Notes: generated from the sequence alone by a model not told the origin. Positions 9,994-21,943 are shown, numbered from the stretch's first letter. The stretch: 64,000 nucleotides of DNA from Semisulcospira habei (GCA_036245525.1 BTPG01000008.1:34488850-34552849); one strand, 5' to 3'. Translations and numbers: made by a program.

Positions 9994-10259
9994 CAGGAGG
10001 GCACTCTCTGCCGAAGCGGTAGCGAGAGAAGAGACGTCCATGTCGCCACCGGCGAAATGGCGGGAACCAGCAGGTCCGCCAAGCGAAGCCAACCAAGGAG
10101 GACGCCAAGCGAAGAAGCGCAAGCGAAGCTGCAGCGAAGCAAGAAGCGAAGCAGAAGCGAAGCAACAGGCGAAGCCAAAGTCACGGCGAACTCGAGCACC
10201 AAGACCGACCGGTCGAAGGGAGCGCGAGGCTAGAACACGTCCGAAGGTCGTGAGCCTAC

Positions 10260-10451
10260 GTAGCTGACTGGCGAGTCAGGTGACTCGGAACCGGATAGGC
10301 AGGTCCGGGAGACAACTCTTGGCCCCTCTGGAGGGTTCCCCGAGTGCCTCCCGGGTTGTGTGTGCACACAACGGGTTCGTAGGCTAGAATTTGAGCACGT
10401 AGTAGACACTCCCATTTGTCATGTCATCGGTAATGTTTTTGATGAAATAAA
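10260..10451. repeat. E3 right inverted end
   Basis: This is the inverted copy of 4579-4743, with the palindrome around gggttgtgtgtgcacacaac. It ends catcggtaatgtttttgatg and then aaataaa. It nearly matches the end of E1 (430-567), so E1 and E3 are one subfamily. Confidence 0.85.
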
Positions 10452-10802
10452 ACAAACCACACAGAACAAACACAAAAACAAAATTGTGATGTCAATCTGT
10501 GTTGAATGAGGTTCTGCACTGTCTAGCTGGTTAGTTCTTTTCACTTAATTTGCAACCGGCGATCTCTTAACACATTTCACCATGACAAATACTACTTCAA
10601 GATATTAATCTACCAAGATAGTCTAAGCGGGGGTGCCAAAATAGCCTGGAAACCCCCTTGAACTATCACGGTCAATTTGCCTCCAGATCTGAAATGCAGT
10701 CTTCACTGGACAATTCAGAAATTTTGACCTTTGGGTCCAAAGTGTTAACAGCATCAAAACACAACCACAACATGTACAATGAAATAACATTTGAACACTT
10801 AC
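10452..10802. other. Intron sequence, no gene
   Basis: This stretch is AT-rich and non-coding. At 10625-10680 there is a degenerate arm of the hairpin family (gggggtgccaaaatagcctgg followed by cttgaactatcacggtcaa). Nothing else is recognised. Confidence 0.6.
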
Positions 10803-10885
10803 CTGACTCAGCAAGCCAAGATCCTTGAGGAATCGTCCCAGTATCTCATACATATCTGCAACTCTTGGCAAAGCAACTTGACCAT
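10803..10885 (-). CDS. NPHP3: NPHP3-like exon (before first TPR)
   Basis: The acceptor is ttcttgcacag and the donor is GAGTCAG/gtaagt. It encodes DGQVALPRVADMYEILGRFL followed by KDLGLLSQ; its GRFLKDLGLLSQ stretch is a hallmark of nephrocystin-3 just before the TPR array. The first codon is completed by the last base of the exon at 11257-11357 (G + AT = Asp), and the exon ends in phase 0. Confidence 0.88.
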
Positions 10886-11256
10886 CTGTGCAAGAAAAGC
10901 ATAAATTAGTGAAATTTAAAAACTTTGTTCTTTCTAAATCTTTATGGATGATTTTACAAGGTTGCATTCCCCCCCCCCCTCCCCACCAAAAAAAAAAAAT
11001 TGAATGTGCACAATGCCATAATTTCATTCAAATGGTGTTTTGTATATTCAGTTAAACAGTGTGTTCACAGACTTGTACACAACAGTACACTGTGCGAGAC
11101 AAAGCAAATGATGCGGTCAGATAGTTTCCGAGACATTTGTGGGACAAAGAAACTGGGACAGATGGGTACACACTCACACACAGACAAAATACCCACGCAA
11201 ACCCCAAATGCACAGGGGTGGGGTGGAACGAATATACAGGACAACAAAATACACAC

Positions 11257-11357
11257 CTTCTTCCATTTTCTTGGTGGCACTGAAGTAAGCATCAGCCATG
11301 CTGGCCTTGTCTGCTCCTATGTACTGCCAGTAGGAGATCAGCTCTGCGCATCGGCCC
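11257..11357 (-). CDS. NPHP3: NPHP3-like exon (SYWQ region)
   Basis: The acceptor is ttgtttgtatag and the donor is GAAGAAG/gtgtgt. It encodes GRCAELISYWQYIGADKASM followed by ADAYFSATKKMEE, matching the nephrocystin-3 stretch in which 'LLSYWQ' is followed by a Lys-rich helix. The first base completes an AAG codon begun in the exon at 13128-13250. The intron to the next exon is only 371 bp. Confidence 0.88.
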
Positions 11358-11430
11358 CTATACAAACAAGCACAGGTTCAATAATACATTCAACCCTGAC
11401 GAACTACAGCAAGATATGGATCAATCATGA

Positions 11431-11499
11431 TAGTTCAAGGGTGGTGCCAGAATAGCTTGGCGCCTAGTGGTGCCAAGCTATTCTGGCACCACCCTTAAA
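11431..11499. repeat. Perfect-arm hairpin (MITE-like family H1)
   Basis: The arms ttcaagggtggtgccagaat and agcttggcgc pair with ggtgccaagctattctggcaccaccctt around a loop of about 5 bp. Related copies lie at 3432-3518, 22126-22195 and 54337-54437, and single arms near 10625 and 31550. The family is short, foldback and without coding capacity. Confidence 0.75.
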
Positions 11500-11500
11500 C

Positions 11501-12818
11501 AAGAAAGGCAAAGCCCTTATGGCTCACGTGTATGACCGATCCACACGTCTGACAATAAGTAAAGGGATGGCTTCTGCACTAACAAAATCCATGTTTTCTC
11601 AAAATTTAATCAGTTTTCACACATCTGTCAAACCCCCGTGACTCTTGACCTTTGCGATTAGTTGACTAAATTAGGTTACCTAGGAAGGTCTTTTCATCAG
11701 CTATCTTTGTGCCAAATTTGATTCAAAAGTTTGCAAAAATGTTGATAATAACTACAATTATTGGCATTTTATACACATTTTTCGACCTCATGCGACCCTT
11801 GACCTTTTTCGAGGGGTCATTTAAATTAGTATGCATAGATAGGTCTTACCATCAGGTATCTCTGTACCAAGTTTGGGTTTGAAGTTGTGAATAGTAATTG
11901 AGAAAAAACATTTTTTGTCAAAATATGGTGATTTTGTACCTATTTCCTGAGCTCTTGTGACCCTTGACCTTTCTGAGAGTTCAACCAAATTAGTATGCAT
12001 AGATTGGTCTTACCATCAGGTATCTCTGTAGCAAGTTTGGGTTTGGAGTTGTGAATAGTACATGTAATTGAGAAAAACATTTCTTGTCAAAATATGCCTA
12101 TTTTTTTAAAACCTATTTCCTGAGCTCTTGTGACCATTGACCTTTCTGAGGGGTCATCCAAATTAGTATGCATAGATAGGTCTTACCATCAGGTATCTCT
12201 GTAGCAAGTTTGGGTTTGGAGTTGTGAATAATAATTTTTTTTAATAAAAACATCTTTTGTCAAAATATGGCGATTTTGGACCTATTTCTTGAGCTCTTGT
12301 GACCCTTGACCTTTCCGAGGGATCAACCAAATTAGTATGCATAGAAAGGTCTTACCATCAGGTATCTCTGTAGCAAGTTTGGGTTTGAAGTTGTGAATAC
12401 TAATTGAGAAAAAAAAATATTTTGTCAAAATATGGCTATTCTGGACCTATTTTTTGAGCTCTTGTGACCCTTGACCTTTCCGAGGGATCAACCAAATTAG
12501 TGTGCATATAAAGGTATCTTTGTACCAAATTTGGATTTGAAGTTGTGAGTAGTACTTGAGAAAATATTAATTATGTCCCAAAATAGCTAATTTTGATATA
12601 TGTCCTGATCCTCTGTGACCTTAACCTTCGTGAGAGGTCACTGAAATTGGTATGTTTAGAAAGTATCCTTGGGCCAAGTTTGAAGACTGTAGCTTGAATA
12701 GTCTCCGAAAAAATGCCAACGTTAAAGTTTACCATGGATGACGGCGGAGGGACGACAGACGACGAGCGTACGACCACTGGCCCAGAACATACTCACTTTT
12801 GCTTCACACGTGAGCCAA
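11501..12818. mobile_element. Pearl/HINE-like element, copy A (about 165-bp tandem repeats)
   Basis: It starts aagaaaggcaaagcc, followed by tggctcacgtgt, and ends ttgcttcacacgtgagccaa, so TGGCTCACGTGT is a subterminal inverted repeat. The core is an array of five units marked by 'agtatgcatag' at 11828, 11992, 12165 and 12334 and 'agtgtgcat' at 12499 (spacing 164-173 bp). Two more whole copies lie at 23248-24413 and 31824-32994. The layout recalls mollusc pearl elements, non-autonomous Helentron relatives with a tandem core. That identification is inference. Confidence 0.7.
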
Positions 12819-13127
12819 TCAATGAGAAGCAAATATGCTATTCTAAAATTGCCATTGGACAACTTTCAGATGACTAATTATAAGAATTTGACCTTATGGC
12901 TGAATGTGTAAACTAGGTGAATATTGGCACGCTTTCACAGCAAAATACTGTAAATAATATTTGATACAGCACAGTGATCATACGTATCAAACATGGAATG
13001 GCAGTACAACTTTAAATAAAACATAATTAAATACAATCTGATATACACAAAGGTATGTGAAAAGCATCTGATACAACACAGCGATTTCAAATGAAGAGGC
13101 AACAGGTAGTTACAACAAGTGACTTAC
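12819..13127. other. Intron sequence, no gene
   Basis: AT-rich, with no coding frame or recognisable repeat. Confidence 0.6.
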
Positions 13128-13250
13128 TTGGCATACATGTGCTGGAAGATACAAAGGTTGAGAACACAGGAATGGAGAGCTTCCTTCTTGCTTTGTTGTT
13201 TGATCAGCCATGGAAGCTCCTCTGATACACGGCTTGTCACTTGACCTGGT
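13128..13250 (-). CDS. NPHP3: NPHP3-like exon (ELPWL region)
   Basis: The acceptor is gtttattcag and the donor is GCCAA/gtaagt. It encodes PGQVTSRVSEELPWLIKQQS, then KKEALHSCVLNLCIFQHMYAK. The motif E-L-P-W-L and the helix after it lie between the winged-helix-like part and the TPRs in nephrocystin-3. Split codons at both ends agree with the neighbouring exons (CA/A = Gln upstream, AA/G = Lys downstream). Confidence 0.87.
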
Positions 13251-14334
13251 CTGAATAAACAATTGTCACACTACATGTAAACATAAGTATCTAAATAGCA
13301 CATAAATAATGTATGCACCATGTAAATAATAGATATTTCACCTTCGGTTAATAATAACAGGTGGTAGGATACTGGTTTTCCTGGCTGTTACGTGTTGGAT
13401 CGTGGTCGTAGTGTGATATCACACCAGACGGCACGCACGTAAGGTTCTTTTAAAGAAACTTCATTCAGCTGCAACCCGTCACATGTGGCTTAAGGTTGTA
13501 GACAACACTGGAGTAACAGTTCCAACAATATTTTATTACAGCGATGCGATCTCCACGAAATGCGTTCACAAATTCACCAACACTGATACAATGTCTTCTC
13601 TGCAAAATGTCCACACTTTGACACAATGCGTCTCTCATACAATGTACATCACCATTTACTGCATAACTCCGTCACTGACAATGAAGCACGATACCTTGCG
13701 TAGCTCTCTCAATGTCAATGTGCTTACGATACACTGCAATTATACAACTGAACAATGTACCGACGCTGTTACATCGCAATTTTACAACTGAACAATGTAC
13801 GCATGTACTTCCTAGCACGATCTTTTATAGTGGTATGCTTTTCAGAATAATCGAGCAAATTCGTACAACACAACCAACCAGAACAAAACACGCAACTAAA
13901 ACTCATAAATATTAATGAGAAAAATTACACCAGAATGGTCTACAAAAACCTGGCTGCTATTTCCAGCTTCTATTTTGGGAAATCCCCGCGCGTTACGACG
14001 TCACACAAAAGTATGCCAGACAGGTCATGACCTTGCCCGCATCCTCTGGAAAGTACACGACTATTCTTAACACAATACTGACCGCTAACTTCACGCGCAC
14101 AGTAAACAATGGTGATTACTTGAGCGGTTTCTAGATTCTTCGGGATTCAACTCCGTGTGTCAAAAGATAATCAATTCCGCACTACGCATGAACGATAGTG
14201 AAACTTACTGAAAAGATACGTGATTCGTAATCATGATAGCTCAAATAAACAAAGGATTGCTACCTACGATCAACACATGCACACTCTCACAGAACAACAC
14301 AACCACAATCGTAACACTGGCATTGTGAAAGAAA
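13251..14334. other. Intron sequence left of DIRS E4
   Basis: There is no exon. The short repeated phrase 'caactgaacaatgtac' occurs twice (13746 and 13787). The rest is unique-looking AT-rich DNA. Confidence 0.55.
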
Positions 14335-14829
14335 TATGTATTTTTCTCTAAATTGTATTTTTTCGAAAAATACTTACCGATGGCATTACTATATGGAAGG
14401 TACAATTAGCTTATCAATTTCAGCCTAACAATCTGTTGTGTATACATACACAACCAAGGAGGCAACTCTAGGGAGTCGTTACCAAGAAACCCTGAGTAGC
14501 CTCCCTTTCCTCCCTATCCGGTCATGTGTATCGTGGTGCCACACTAGTTGAACGCTATAGCGCTCTGGCGGCAAGCAGGGTAGGAGGGGGGGGGGGGGGG
14601 GGGGGGGGGGGCATTCGAGTATTGCCAACTCTAAGTATTTTTCCCAAAAATACATTTTAGAGAAAAATACATTTGTTTCCTCAAAATACATTACCGATGG
14701 CATTACTATATGGAAGAATAGCGAAAAGGAGGTGGGCGCCGCCCCAAAAACCTGCCAGCGCAACTTAGTGCAGCCCGTGAGGGGCAACCTCCCAATGATT
14801 TCAGCTAAGCGTGACCTACGGCGCCAGAA

Positions 14830-15260
14830 GCGCCGGGAGGTAGTGTTGCGCCGCAGCGAAGTCCTCCACCAGGGCCAGGTTCCCTGCTGGCCCGAGAGGA
14901 CCCTGAGGCAGAAGCGGGCAAAGGTGGAATCTGCCCGCCACCCAACAGCCACCACAATGTCTCTCACGGCACAGTTGTGGTCAAACGCGATGCACGTGGA
15001 GACCGCTCGGACAGTGCGCATCCGGATACAGAGTGTCTCAGTCCCCTCTGGGGCGAGGCTCCCATAAGCCGACGGGATGAGCCAGCGTGGTCCTGTGGAG
15101 ATCGTCTGCGCAGAGATTGGGTCCCCGCCGGGGGAAAACGGCAGGAAAAGGGAGGTCCGGTCACGCTGGAAGGCTTTGTCCTGCGCAGGTAGACTCGCAG
15201 CGCCCGGACTGGGTCCTGACGGCGGGTGTCCTGGGTCCGGTCACGTCCCCTGAGCGGTCA
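14830..15260 (-). pseudogene. Tyrosine recombinase, C-terminal remnant (E4)
   Basis: The recombinase C-terminus is readable in two frames. The His-x-x-Arg position now reads MRTVRAV, so His is lost. CAVRDIVVAVGWRADSTFAR is kept, followed by FCLRVL: the nucleophile Tyr is replaced by Cys. The domain's first half, including the first catalytic Arg, is missing between about 15250 and 15310. The copy cannot be active. Confidence 0.8.
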
Positions 15261-16900
15261 CAGGATGACCAGCAAGGCTCTGACCGAGGGGAGCCGCACA
15301 GGTAAAAGCGCATCTGCCTGGGCCCTTTCAGCATCATGCGGTGGGTGGGCAAAGGTAGGGGCAGGTCCGCGGCGAGGCTGAGGAGATTGGTGGCCCAGCT
15401 CCTGTTCCAGCTGAATGGGGCGACAAGGAGAAGAATCGAACTGCAGCCCCGGGCTTCAGCAAGACCTGGGGCACTAGAACCGTTGGAGGGTAAATGTAGG
15501 CCAAGAGGCCCTCCCATGAGACAGAGAGTGTCCACAGCCCAAGCGAGGGGGCCCTGGAAGGCAGAGACGAAGAAGGGTACCTGTCTGTACCATAGAGTCG
15601 CAACTGGTGTAGCGTCGGGGTCTCCAGACTCAGTGACCCCTCAGTGTGCAGGAGCTGACCCTTCCGCGAGAGGGAGTCCGCGAGGATGTTCAGGGGCCAG
15701 GAATGTGGTGAACCCGGAGATACCGTGATCTCTGCACCACAGGAGCAGCTGGCAAGCAACATGCAGAGGGTCGGAGAGCGCGTACCCCCTCGCTTCTGGA
15801 TGTACGCGATGACCGTCGCACTGTCGGACAAGATCAGGACTTCTCGGTGGAGGGGACGAGTCTGCCAATGGTCGAGCGCCAACAACTCCAGCCAGCATAT
15901 GTGCCTGTCCAAGAGGTTCGAGGCCCAAGGGCCGGATGCTGCGGAGACGTCCGGAAGGAGGTGTGCGCCCCAAACCGAATGGCTGGCGACGGTGCAGAGA
16001 GAGAGAGAGAGAGAGAGCCTCGACAGAGGGAGACTCCCGAGACAAGACAGGTGGGGCCTGCCCACCGCTGGAGGAGAGCCCGGACGAGCGGGAAGACGGG
16101 GACCGGAGCCATGAGGTCGCGGTTGGACGGGTGCCAATGGGCCAGGAGATGGAGCTGGAGCGGGTGCGAGTAGTGCTGGCCCCAGGGGCAAGAGGTCTGC
16201 TGCAGCACTCCTAAGGCCCAGTAGTTGCAACCAAACCCGGCAGTCTCACTTGGTCGGACTTCCCCCTGTTGACCAAAAAGCTGAGCCGACGGAGGAGGGC
16301 TAGGAACGCATCCCAGTCCACGGAGAGAGCGGAGGAATTCTGGTTCCGGAGAAGCAGGTCGTCCAAATAATAAGAGGTGGGGCCAGATGACGTCTGATGG
16401 GCCTTGGCGACCACCACATCCACAATCCGCGCGAACACCAAGGCCGAAGGGGAGAGCACAAAACTGAAAGACAACCCCGCAACAGGCAAACCGCAGAAAA
16501 TGCCGAGAGGCCAGGCGAATGGGGACATGCAGGTACGCGTCTGCCAGATCGAGACTGACGGCAAAGTTCATGGGCCGCACGGCGGCGATCAGGGCCCGGG
16601 CCGTCGCCATCCAAAATGGGGGAGCGGAAAGAACTTGCTGAGCGCCGAAAGGCTGATGAAATGGCGCCACCGGACGCTTGGTGTCAGCTCACTAGGAAGA
16701 GACGGCAGGAAAGGCTGGCGAGTCGTGCCGCGCGACCACCACCGTCACAGACTGAGTAGCAAGGCCAAGATCTTGTCCCACAGAGCATCCCCGTGAGCTG
16801 GTCGGCTGGGACATGCATCCAGGTAGGAGAGTGGCGGAGAGGCTTTAAGGGGGAAGTCGAAAGGAAATCCGCAGGCCCTCTAAATGGCAGTAAGTACGCA
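15260..16900 (-). pseudogene. DIRS pol remnant (E4): RT, RNase H, methyltransferase-like
   Basis: RT motifs AVSLDLADAYLHVPI and SYYLDDLLLRN survive in different frames. RNase H is represented by DSATVIAYIQKRGGTRSP and NILADSLSRKGQLL. The methyltransferase-like tail ends LLLVAPFSWNRSWATNLLSL. A (GA)n run at about 15996-16013 and several frameshifts interrupt it. The RT start (RPVID block) is eroded. Confidence 0.75.
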
Positions 16901-18545
16901 AGAGTCGTCCGGCAGCAGCGACCGCCACTCGTTGCTGTGCAGGGCTAGCCACCCACCGCCTGGGGCTCTGCAGGGGTCGGCGGGGGCGAGAGAGGGAGTG
17001 AGTCAGCGGACCCAGCCCTGCCCGAGGCAGCGGGTGGGTCTGGGCTAGGCGGGGCAGTGGCCGCGGGGGCGTGAATGGGACTGGCAGGAGGCTGGCCGAG
17101 GGGGCCCGAGGGCATCCCGGAAGACTGGCCGGGAGGAGGTCTGAAGGACCGCAGGGCACAACCCATTGCCCTAAGGGAGGCCTAAAAGCGAGCGGCAGGA
17201 GGCCGGGGGGCACTTGGCCAGCGGTCCTTGGAGGCCTTGTACACTGCCTGCCCTGAGGGACCGAAGAGGAGGGGGCCCATGACGATGCTCGGCGGAGCTG
17301 AGAGCGGATGGCCACACAGAGGCGCGGGCACCAGTCCAACAAGGCATCCCGGCGCATCAGGGCACAGGGAGGGGCTGTGACGCATTCCGACCCGAGGAGG
17401 GTGTAGGGTCCACTCTCTTGAGAAGAGAGCAGACGCAGAGTCCACCAGATGGGAGACGAGGCACAACGTCAGCGCCCCCCGGGGCGGCCACCAGAGCGGG
17501 GAGCGCCAGGGGGCGTCCGATAGGCTACGGCCAGGGGAACGTAGGCGCACAAAGCGGGGAAGGATGACACAAGGGGAGTCATGCCAGCCAAGACGGCGCC
17601 CTGCAGGGCGCTGGTCTTGGGAATCCGACCTGTGCTGTAGACAGGGCCGGGTCCCATTGATCTCGGGGAAACCGACCTGCGCTGAAGGCAGGCCCAGTCC
17701 CGCTGGTCTCGGGAAAGCGACCTGCGCTGTAGACAGGGCTGGGTCCCGCTGGTCTCAGGAAAGCGACCCGCGCTGAAGGCAGGCCAGGTCCCGCTGGTCT
17801 CGTGAATCCAGGTTGTGCGATCAGGCAGAGAGGGACCCGGAAGCTGCACGGCGCCGAGAGGTAGAGCGCGACCCCACGGGGGGCCTGGGTCCCGACGAGA
17901 TACCAGAGAAGCCTTCGGCCCAGTGAGAACTGCGCCGAGAGCAGGGCAGTGCCCCTGCCGCCGCGTGCCGAGCAGGGAAGGAGGGTCCAGCGACACATCG
18001 GTCCAGCGGCACTGCAACCCGGGGAACAAGACACAGAGGCTGACGGAGAGCATGTGCGGTGACGCAAGCGTACCCCCGTCTGAGCTGACGGCCGGTGGTC
18101 CGGACGACCCGAGTGCTAAGGGCAGGGAGGAGTCCCCGCAGCGAAGAAACACCAGGGGGGGGAGGGGTGGGGGAGTATGGGGGGGGGGGCGGTCGTGGGG
18201 GCCAAGACAGGCGCAGCGAGAAGCGCGCAGCGGGAGGAGAGCCCCTCGATGTCCGAAGTCACCTGCCGAAGGGGCAGGGCGGCTGAGGGCCCGAGGGGGT
18301 TCCCGGGAGGCAGACGGGCGGTCACGCCGGTAGAACTCCCACAACTGATACCACGGTGCCCCCTCCATGGAGTGCATCTCTCTCCATGGCCGTGCGGAGA
18401 AGCCGCCCGAGCAAGGGAGACACAGCGTTTGGGAATCCGTCGGTCACTGAAGCCCCTTATTTTTACCGACGATAAGAACGCAACTGTGCACTGCAACAGA
18501 GAGCGGAACACATGAGATGCAGCGGCATGCAGCCCGTACAAACAA
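16900..18545 (-). pseudogene. Gag remnant (E4) with 45-bp tandem repeats
   Basis: The Cys-rich domain is decayed: FQWPSD has become L-Q-stop-P-T-D near 18440, followed by LCLPCSGG and WYQLWEFYRRDRP. An acceptor-like ctctgttgcag at about 18506-18496 sits where the intact families have one. At 17600-17800 four copies of a 45-bp (15-codon) unit encode variants of ETSGTxPxxSAGRFP. The Gag core at about 17350-16950 is fragmentary. Confidence 0.7.
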
Positions 18546-19053
18546 CAGGCCCTGACCGGTGCCGCAGTGAAGTCCGGCTGTGTACGAACCAGCCGCTAAC
18601 CGAGGACATACCCCAGCTGGTCAGGAGAACCTGGCCGACAGAGGTACGCCATGAGACCTTACCTGGCCATGTCTGAGCGATGGAAGGCAAGCAAGGAGAG
18701 ACACCAACCCAGGGAACCACTGGTAGTCCAAGAGAACCACAGGCAGTCCAAGGTGAAGCACAACACCCCAAGGAATCCAAAGTATCCACAGGTATCCAAG
18801 GGTATCCAAAGGCTGAGCAAGGGAACAAAACACCTTATCACTATGCAGCTAAGCGTTCGACTGGCGTGGCACCACTATACACGTTACCGGATAGGAAAGG
18901 AAGGAAGGCTACTCAGGGTTTCTTGGTAACGACTCCCTAGAGTCGCCTCCCTGGTTGTGTATGTATACACAACAGATTCTTAAGCTGAAATTGGTAAGCT
19001 AAGTGTACCTTCCATATAGTAATGCCATCGGTAATGTATTTTGAGGAAACAAA

Positions 19054-20290
19054 CAGCAGAATCTCTTTTAAACATCCACCCTTATGAGAGATCACCTGTC
19101 ATTCAGCCACCTAAATGATGGTCCTGAATGACAGGTGACACTTTTTGCCATGCGCGTCTTCTCCTGAGCACATGTCTGTTATGACCACTTTTTGTCCACC
19201 GTATTGAAAATATGGTAGACTTTGAAATGGGGCTGGTCGGAGCGCGTTCCGTAGACTGCACACGATGTGCTGTGTTGGCAAATTCTGGCAAAGAAGTAAC
19301 AAGATAAAAATGACGTCACGTCTAACTACACAAAACTTGAGAATGTACATTTGGTGCCAAACGCTGCATGTGTGTGTGTGTGTGTGTGTGTATACGTGTG
19401 TGTATGTGTGTGGGTATGTGACAGTGACTAGAGTGTGCATTTGTGGACAGACAAGCTTGAAACTTTAGGATATTTTCCCTATGTAAATTCTCCCAAAGCA
19501 GGTTTTTAAAAATTATTTTTAATTAGGTTACACTGTTAAGAAAATGGCCGTTTAACAAAAAACAGCTGATCCGCATTTGAGTCCGTATTTTTTGTTATTC
19601 TTACTAGATACTTTGCATACAGGGAGATATTGAATGAGTTCATAATCTAGCGTTGTACCTCTTCAACTTTTTTAATAATAATTAATTCATTTTTGCAAGT
19701 TTTGGAGCCACTATATACTCCCATCAAACAGTCAGCCCTGTAACTTGTAAAGGCTGAGTGTAACAAAACAGTCTGTCCTGGAAGAGGCTGCGTGCCTTTC
19801 GGATGAGTGACGTGAAACATCAATTTTGTCACTGTGTACATGGCATCATGAGACTAGTGATGCCATGACGTGAGGCTTATAGTGATGTCATTTTGCTGCT
19901 CGTGCTGTTCTTCTTCAGAATTCTGTCGCTACACCAGCCCACTGAGCATATTAATGGCAGGAAGTGCCATGTGTCCATCTTTATTTGTGTGCACCATTGT
20001 GTGTTGATCAGAGGTCGGCTTAGAGAGGAGGGAAATGGATCAGGATAAGCTTAAAAATATGAACAACACTGATAGTGCATAGTGCTCACACAGTAGGATT
20101 AGTACGGTACGGGTTTTGTTAACGGTTTGTTTGTGGTGGCATTAGGCTCCACGGGAAATCTGTAAGACATGGTTAGCACGGGATTTTTAGTGAGTTCTGT
20201 TTAGTGAGTTCTAGGCGGAAGCTGTGACTGTCAGAGGTCTAGATCGGTAGTGCGGGCTGTCTTGTCGTATGGAACGGTTGTGTTTGAGTT
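19054..20290. other. Intron sequence with hairpin and (TG)n microsatellite
   Basis: A foldback lies at 19087-19135 (atcacctgtcattca pairs with tgaatgacaggtga). A (TG)n/(GT)n tract lies at about 19365-19412. There is no coding frame of note. The 3' part leads into the dispersed repeat R1. Confidence 0.6.
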
Positions 20291-20294
20291 ACCT

Positions 20295-20860
20295 AGCCCG
20301 CATTCCAAGACTCTGAAGCCTAGATTTCAGAGTTCTTGTAACAAGAGTGGAAAAACGGACGCCGAGACGTCGAGTCACAGGTGGGACCTACGTGAGGTCA
20401 TCCCTCCAGCTCTTCTGAGAGTGAGTCTGACTGGGGACCAAGACACCCAAGTCCAAGCGAGAACTGAGTACCGTACGAGAAAAAGGACGTCCGTGCCCGA
20501 AGAGACAGGACGGCAATAAGCGTACGACGAAGGACTTTCACGCCTAGACGTGAGAAGGACCAACGTAACCAGGCAACAACATCAAACAGGTTGGAGGCAA
20601 TGTGAGACTAAGACCTAACCTGGCAAAGATATTGTGATACGTGTGTGGTGTGATAATAGAACAGTGTATATAGTTGATAATCATTTAAGTCGTTCTTTTC
20701 ATTTATAGTGTATAAAGGTTACTTTAGAAAGGGAGCCCGTGTGTTGTGTTTTACCGCATGAATGCGCCCGTCTGAGTCAGTGGCGGTGTATGCGTCTGTT
20801 GCGTGAGAGTCTGTGCGTACGACTGTGGGCAAGTCTGCGTGCGTTACATTCCTAAAAGAA
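20295..20860 (+). repeat. Dispersed repeat R1, short copy
   Basis: It shares blocks with 55090-56130: attccaagactctgaagcct/agatttcag, then ttcttgt, then ttcacgcctagacgtg, then acctaacctggca, and an end block gtctgcgtgcgttaca. The class is unknown. It differs from the other copy mainly by lacking a 450-bp segment. Confidence 0.55.
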
Positions 20861-21016
20861 ACAGGCATGTGAGCTCCAAACAATATGGTAGACTTTGCGA
20901 TGAAATCCTCATCTTGTTTTCTTGCAGAAAAGGTGGCCACTCAAAACAGTTTCTAATGTAAACTAATGAGTCAGGAAATGAGACACACATGGACATTCAA
21001 AGGAATAAAGACTCAC
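20861..21016. other. Intron sequence, no gene
   Basis: Nothing recognisable apart from a pyrimidine-rich patch at 20912-20930. Confidence 0.5.
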
Positions 21017-21117
21017 TGCAGGTTCCTGCTGAAGAATTCAATGAGCTCCTGACAGGCACTGACTAGAGAGGGACTGTCCTCTTGACTCGTGAAGAATGCA
21101 TTCACTGCATCCTGAGC
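21017..21117 (-). CDS. NPHP3: NPHP3-like exon
   Basis: The acceptor is ttttcctgggcag and the donor is ACCTGCA/gtgagt. It encodes AQDAVNAFFTSQEDSPSLVS followed by ACQELIEFFSRNLQ. It continues in phase 0 from the winged-helix-like exon at 21465-21629. Its last two bases (CA) pair with the A of the next exon to give Gln. Confidence 0.85.
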
Positions 21118-21464
21118 CTGCCCAGGAAAAAACCCACAGAAATACATACGATTCCTGAAAATGAGTAATTTTGTATTAATGACAGCTTTGCAGACGACCT
21201 AAACTACATGGTTTTAAAGACTCAACATACCATGGTCAACAAATGGCAGTGCTGGCAGTTCAATGCTTACATAATGACAGCTAGGATTCACACTCCGTGT
21301 TATATCTGGACATTTTACTATCTGACCTTGTTGCAAGCATCATTATCCGTAACATAGTAACTAATTCATCACTGGCTGTAAATTACATGCATATTTTCTT
21401 TGAACACTGGATAAATCATGCAGCCTAAAATGTTGGACACACTGTGTGCGTTTCCAAGACCTAC

Positions 21465-21629
21465 CTGTTGATGAGCAAAAGTGAGCAGTCCGCCCTGGTA
21501 CTTGACAATGAGGTGCATGACCAGGGAGTCGAACACAACACACAGGTGAGCTCTGGTTAGTCCTGGAACCAACTCCAGCAGCTCATTCTCGTGCATTCCA
21601 CACCGACTTGCACACAGGTAGCGCAAAAT
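21465..21629 (-). CDS. NPHP3: NPHP3-like exon (winged-helix-like)
   Basis: The acceptor is acctttttcag and the donor is CATCAACAG/gtaggt. It encodes ILRYLCASRCGMHENELLEL, then VPGLTR..., and ends GGLLTFAHQQ. The pattern 'L..S..G..E.EL.EL.P' followed by a short Gly-Leu-Leu-x-F-x-H element is the small helical/winged-helix module that follows NACHT-type NTPase domains, as in nephrocystin-3. It has phase 0 at both ends. Confidence 0.88.
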
Positions 21630-21943
21630 CTGAAAAAGGTAACCCATACGACCCTGACATTGCAGCATGGTATGGATTGTCCCACACACGTTGTCACCCT
21701 AGATTCGCTGCCACTGGCAACGAAATGAGGGAGACGGCCAGTGTGGGATCGATCATGACCATGATAACCATTCAAAGTTGATTTATGAAATGATAGTTGA
21801 TACACTGAAACGTTTTTTCAGTTCCTACCCCTCGAACTTAGTGTGTGAGTATGTCTGGCCATTTATTTTGTTTTTTGTCCATCCAAACATCTATAAAACC
21901 TTCAGACCTATTTGATTCACAGCTGAGAAAAGTAAACACTACT

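Larger units (their letters stand above)
4538..10451 (-). mobile_element. DIRS retrotransposon E3, near full length
   Basis: This minus-strand tyrosine-recombinase retrotransposon lies in the NPHP3 intron. In coding order it holds gag, RT, RNase H, a methyltransferase-like segment, the recombinase, an internal complementary region (4791-4885) and an inverted end. The ends 4579-4743 and 10260-10430 are inverted copies. The outermost 40 bp differ and are each complementary to half of the internal region, as in DIRS-1. There is no target duplication: both edges share AAA. It has at least four frameshifts, several at G/C runs (about 8840 and 6832-6853), some of which could be sequencing errors. 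Confidence 0.93.
14335..19053 (-). mobile_element. DIRS retrotransposon E4, degenerate
   Basis: The minus-strand element has inverted ends 14375-14560 and 18862-19032 and an internal complementary region at 14621-14716. It contains a 32-bp G-run at 14589-14620. Gag, RT, RNase H and the methyltransferase-like part are recognisable but broken. The N-terminal half of the recombinase is deleted. The leader mini-exon motif ATGGCCAG/gtaagg lies at about 18664-18651 on the minus strand. Confidence 0.9.

Noticed and set aside
4538..10451. LTR retrotransposon or endogenous retrovirus
   Set aside because: There is no direct LTR, protease or DDE integrase. The ends are inverted and a tyrosine recombinase is encoded.
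20250..20519. 89-codon plus-strand open frame
   Set aside because: Lies within dispersed repeat R1, has no domain, and is not preserved in the other copy.
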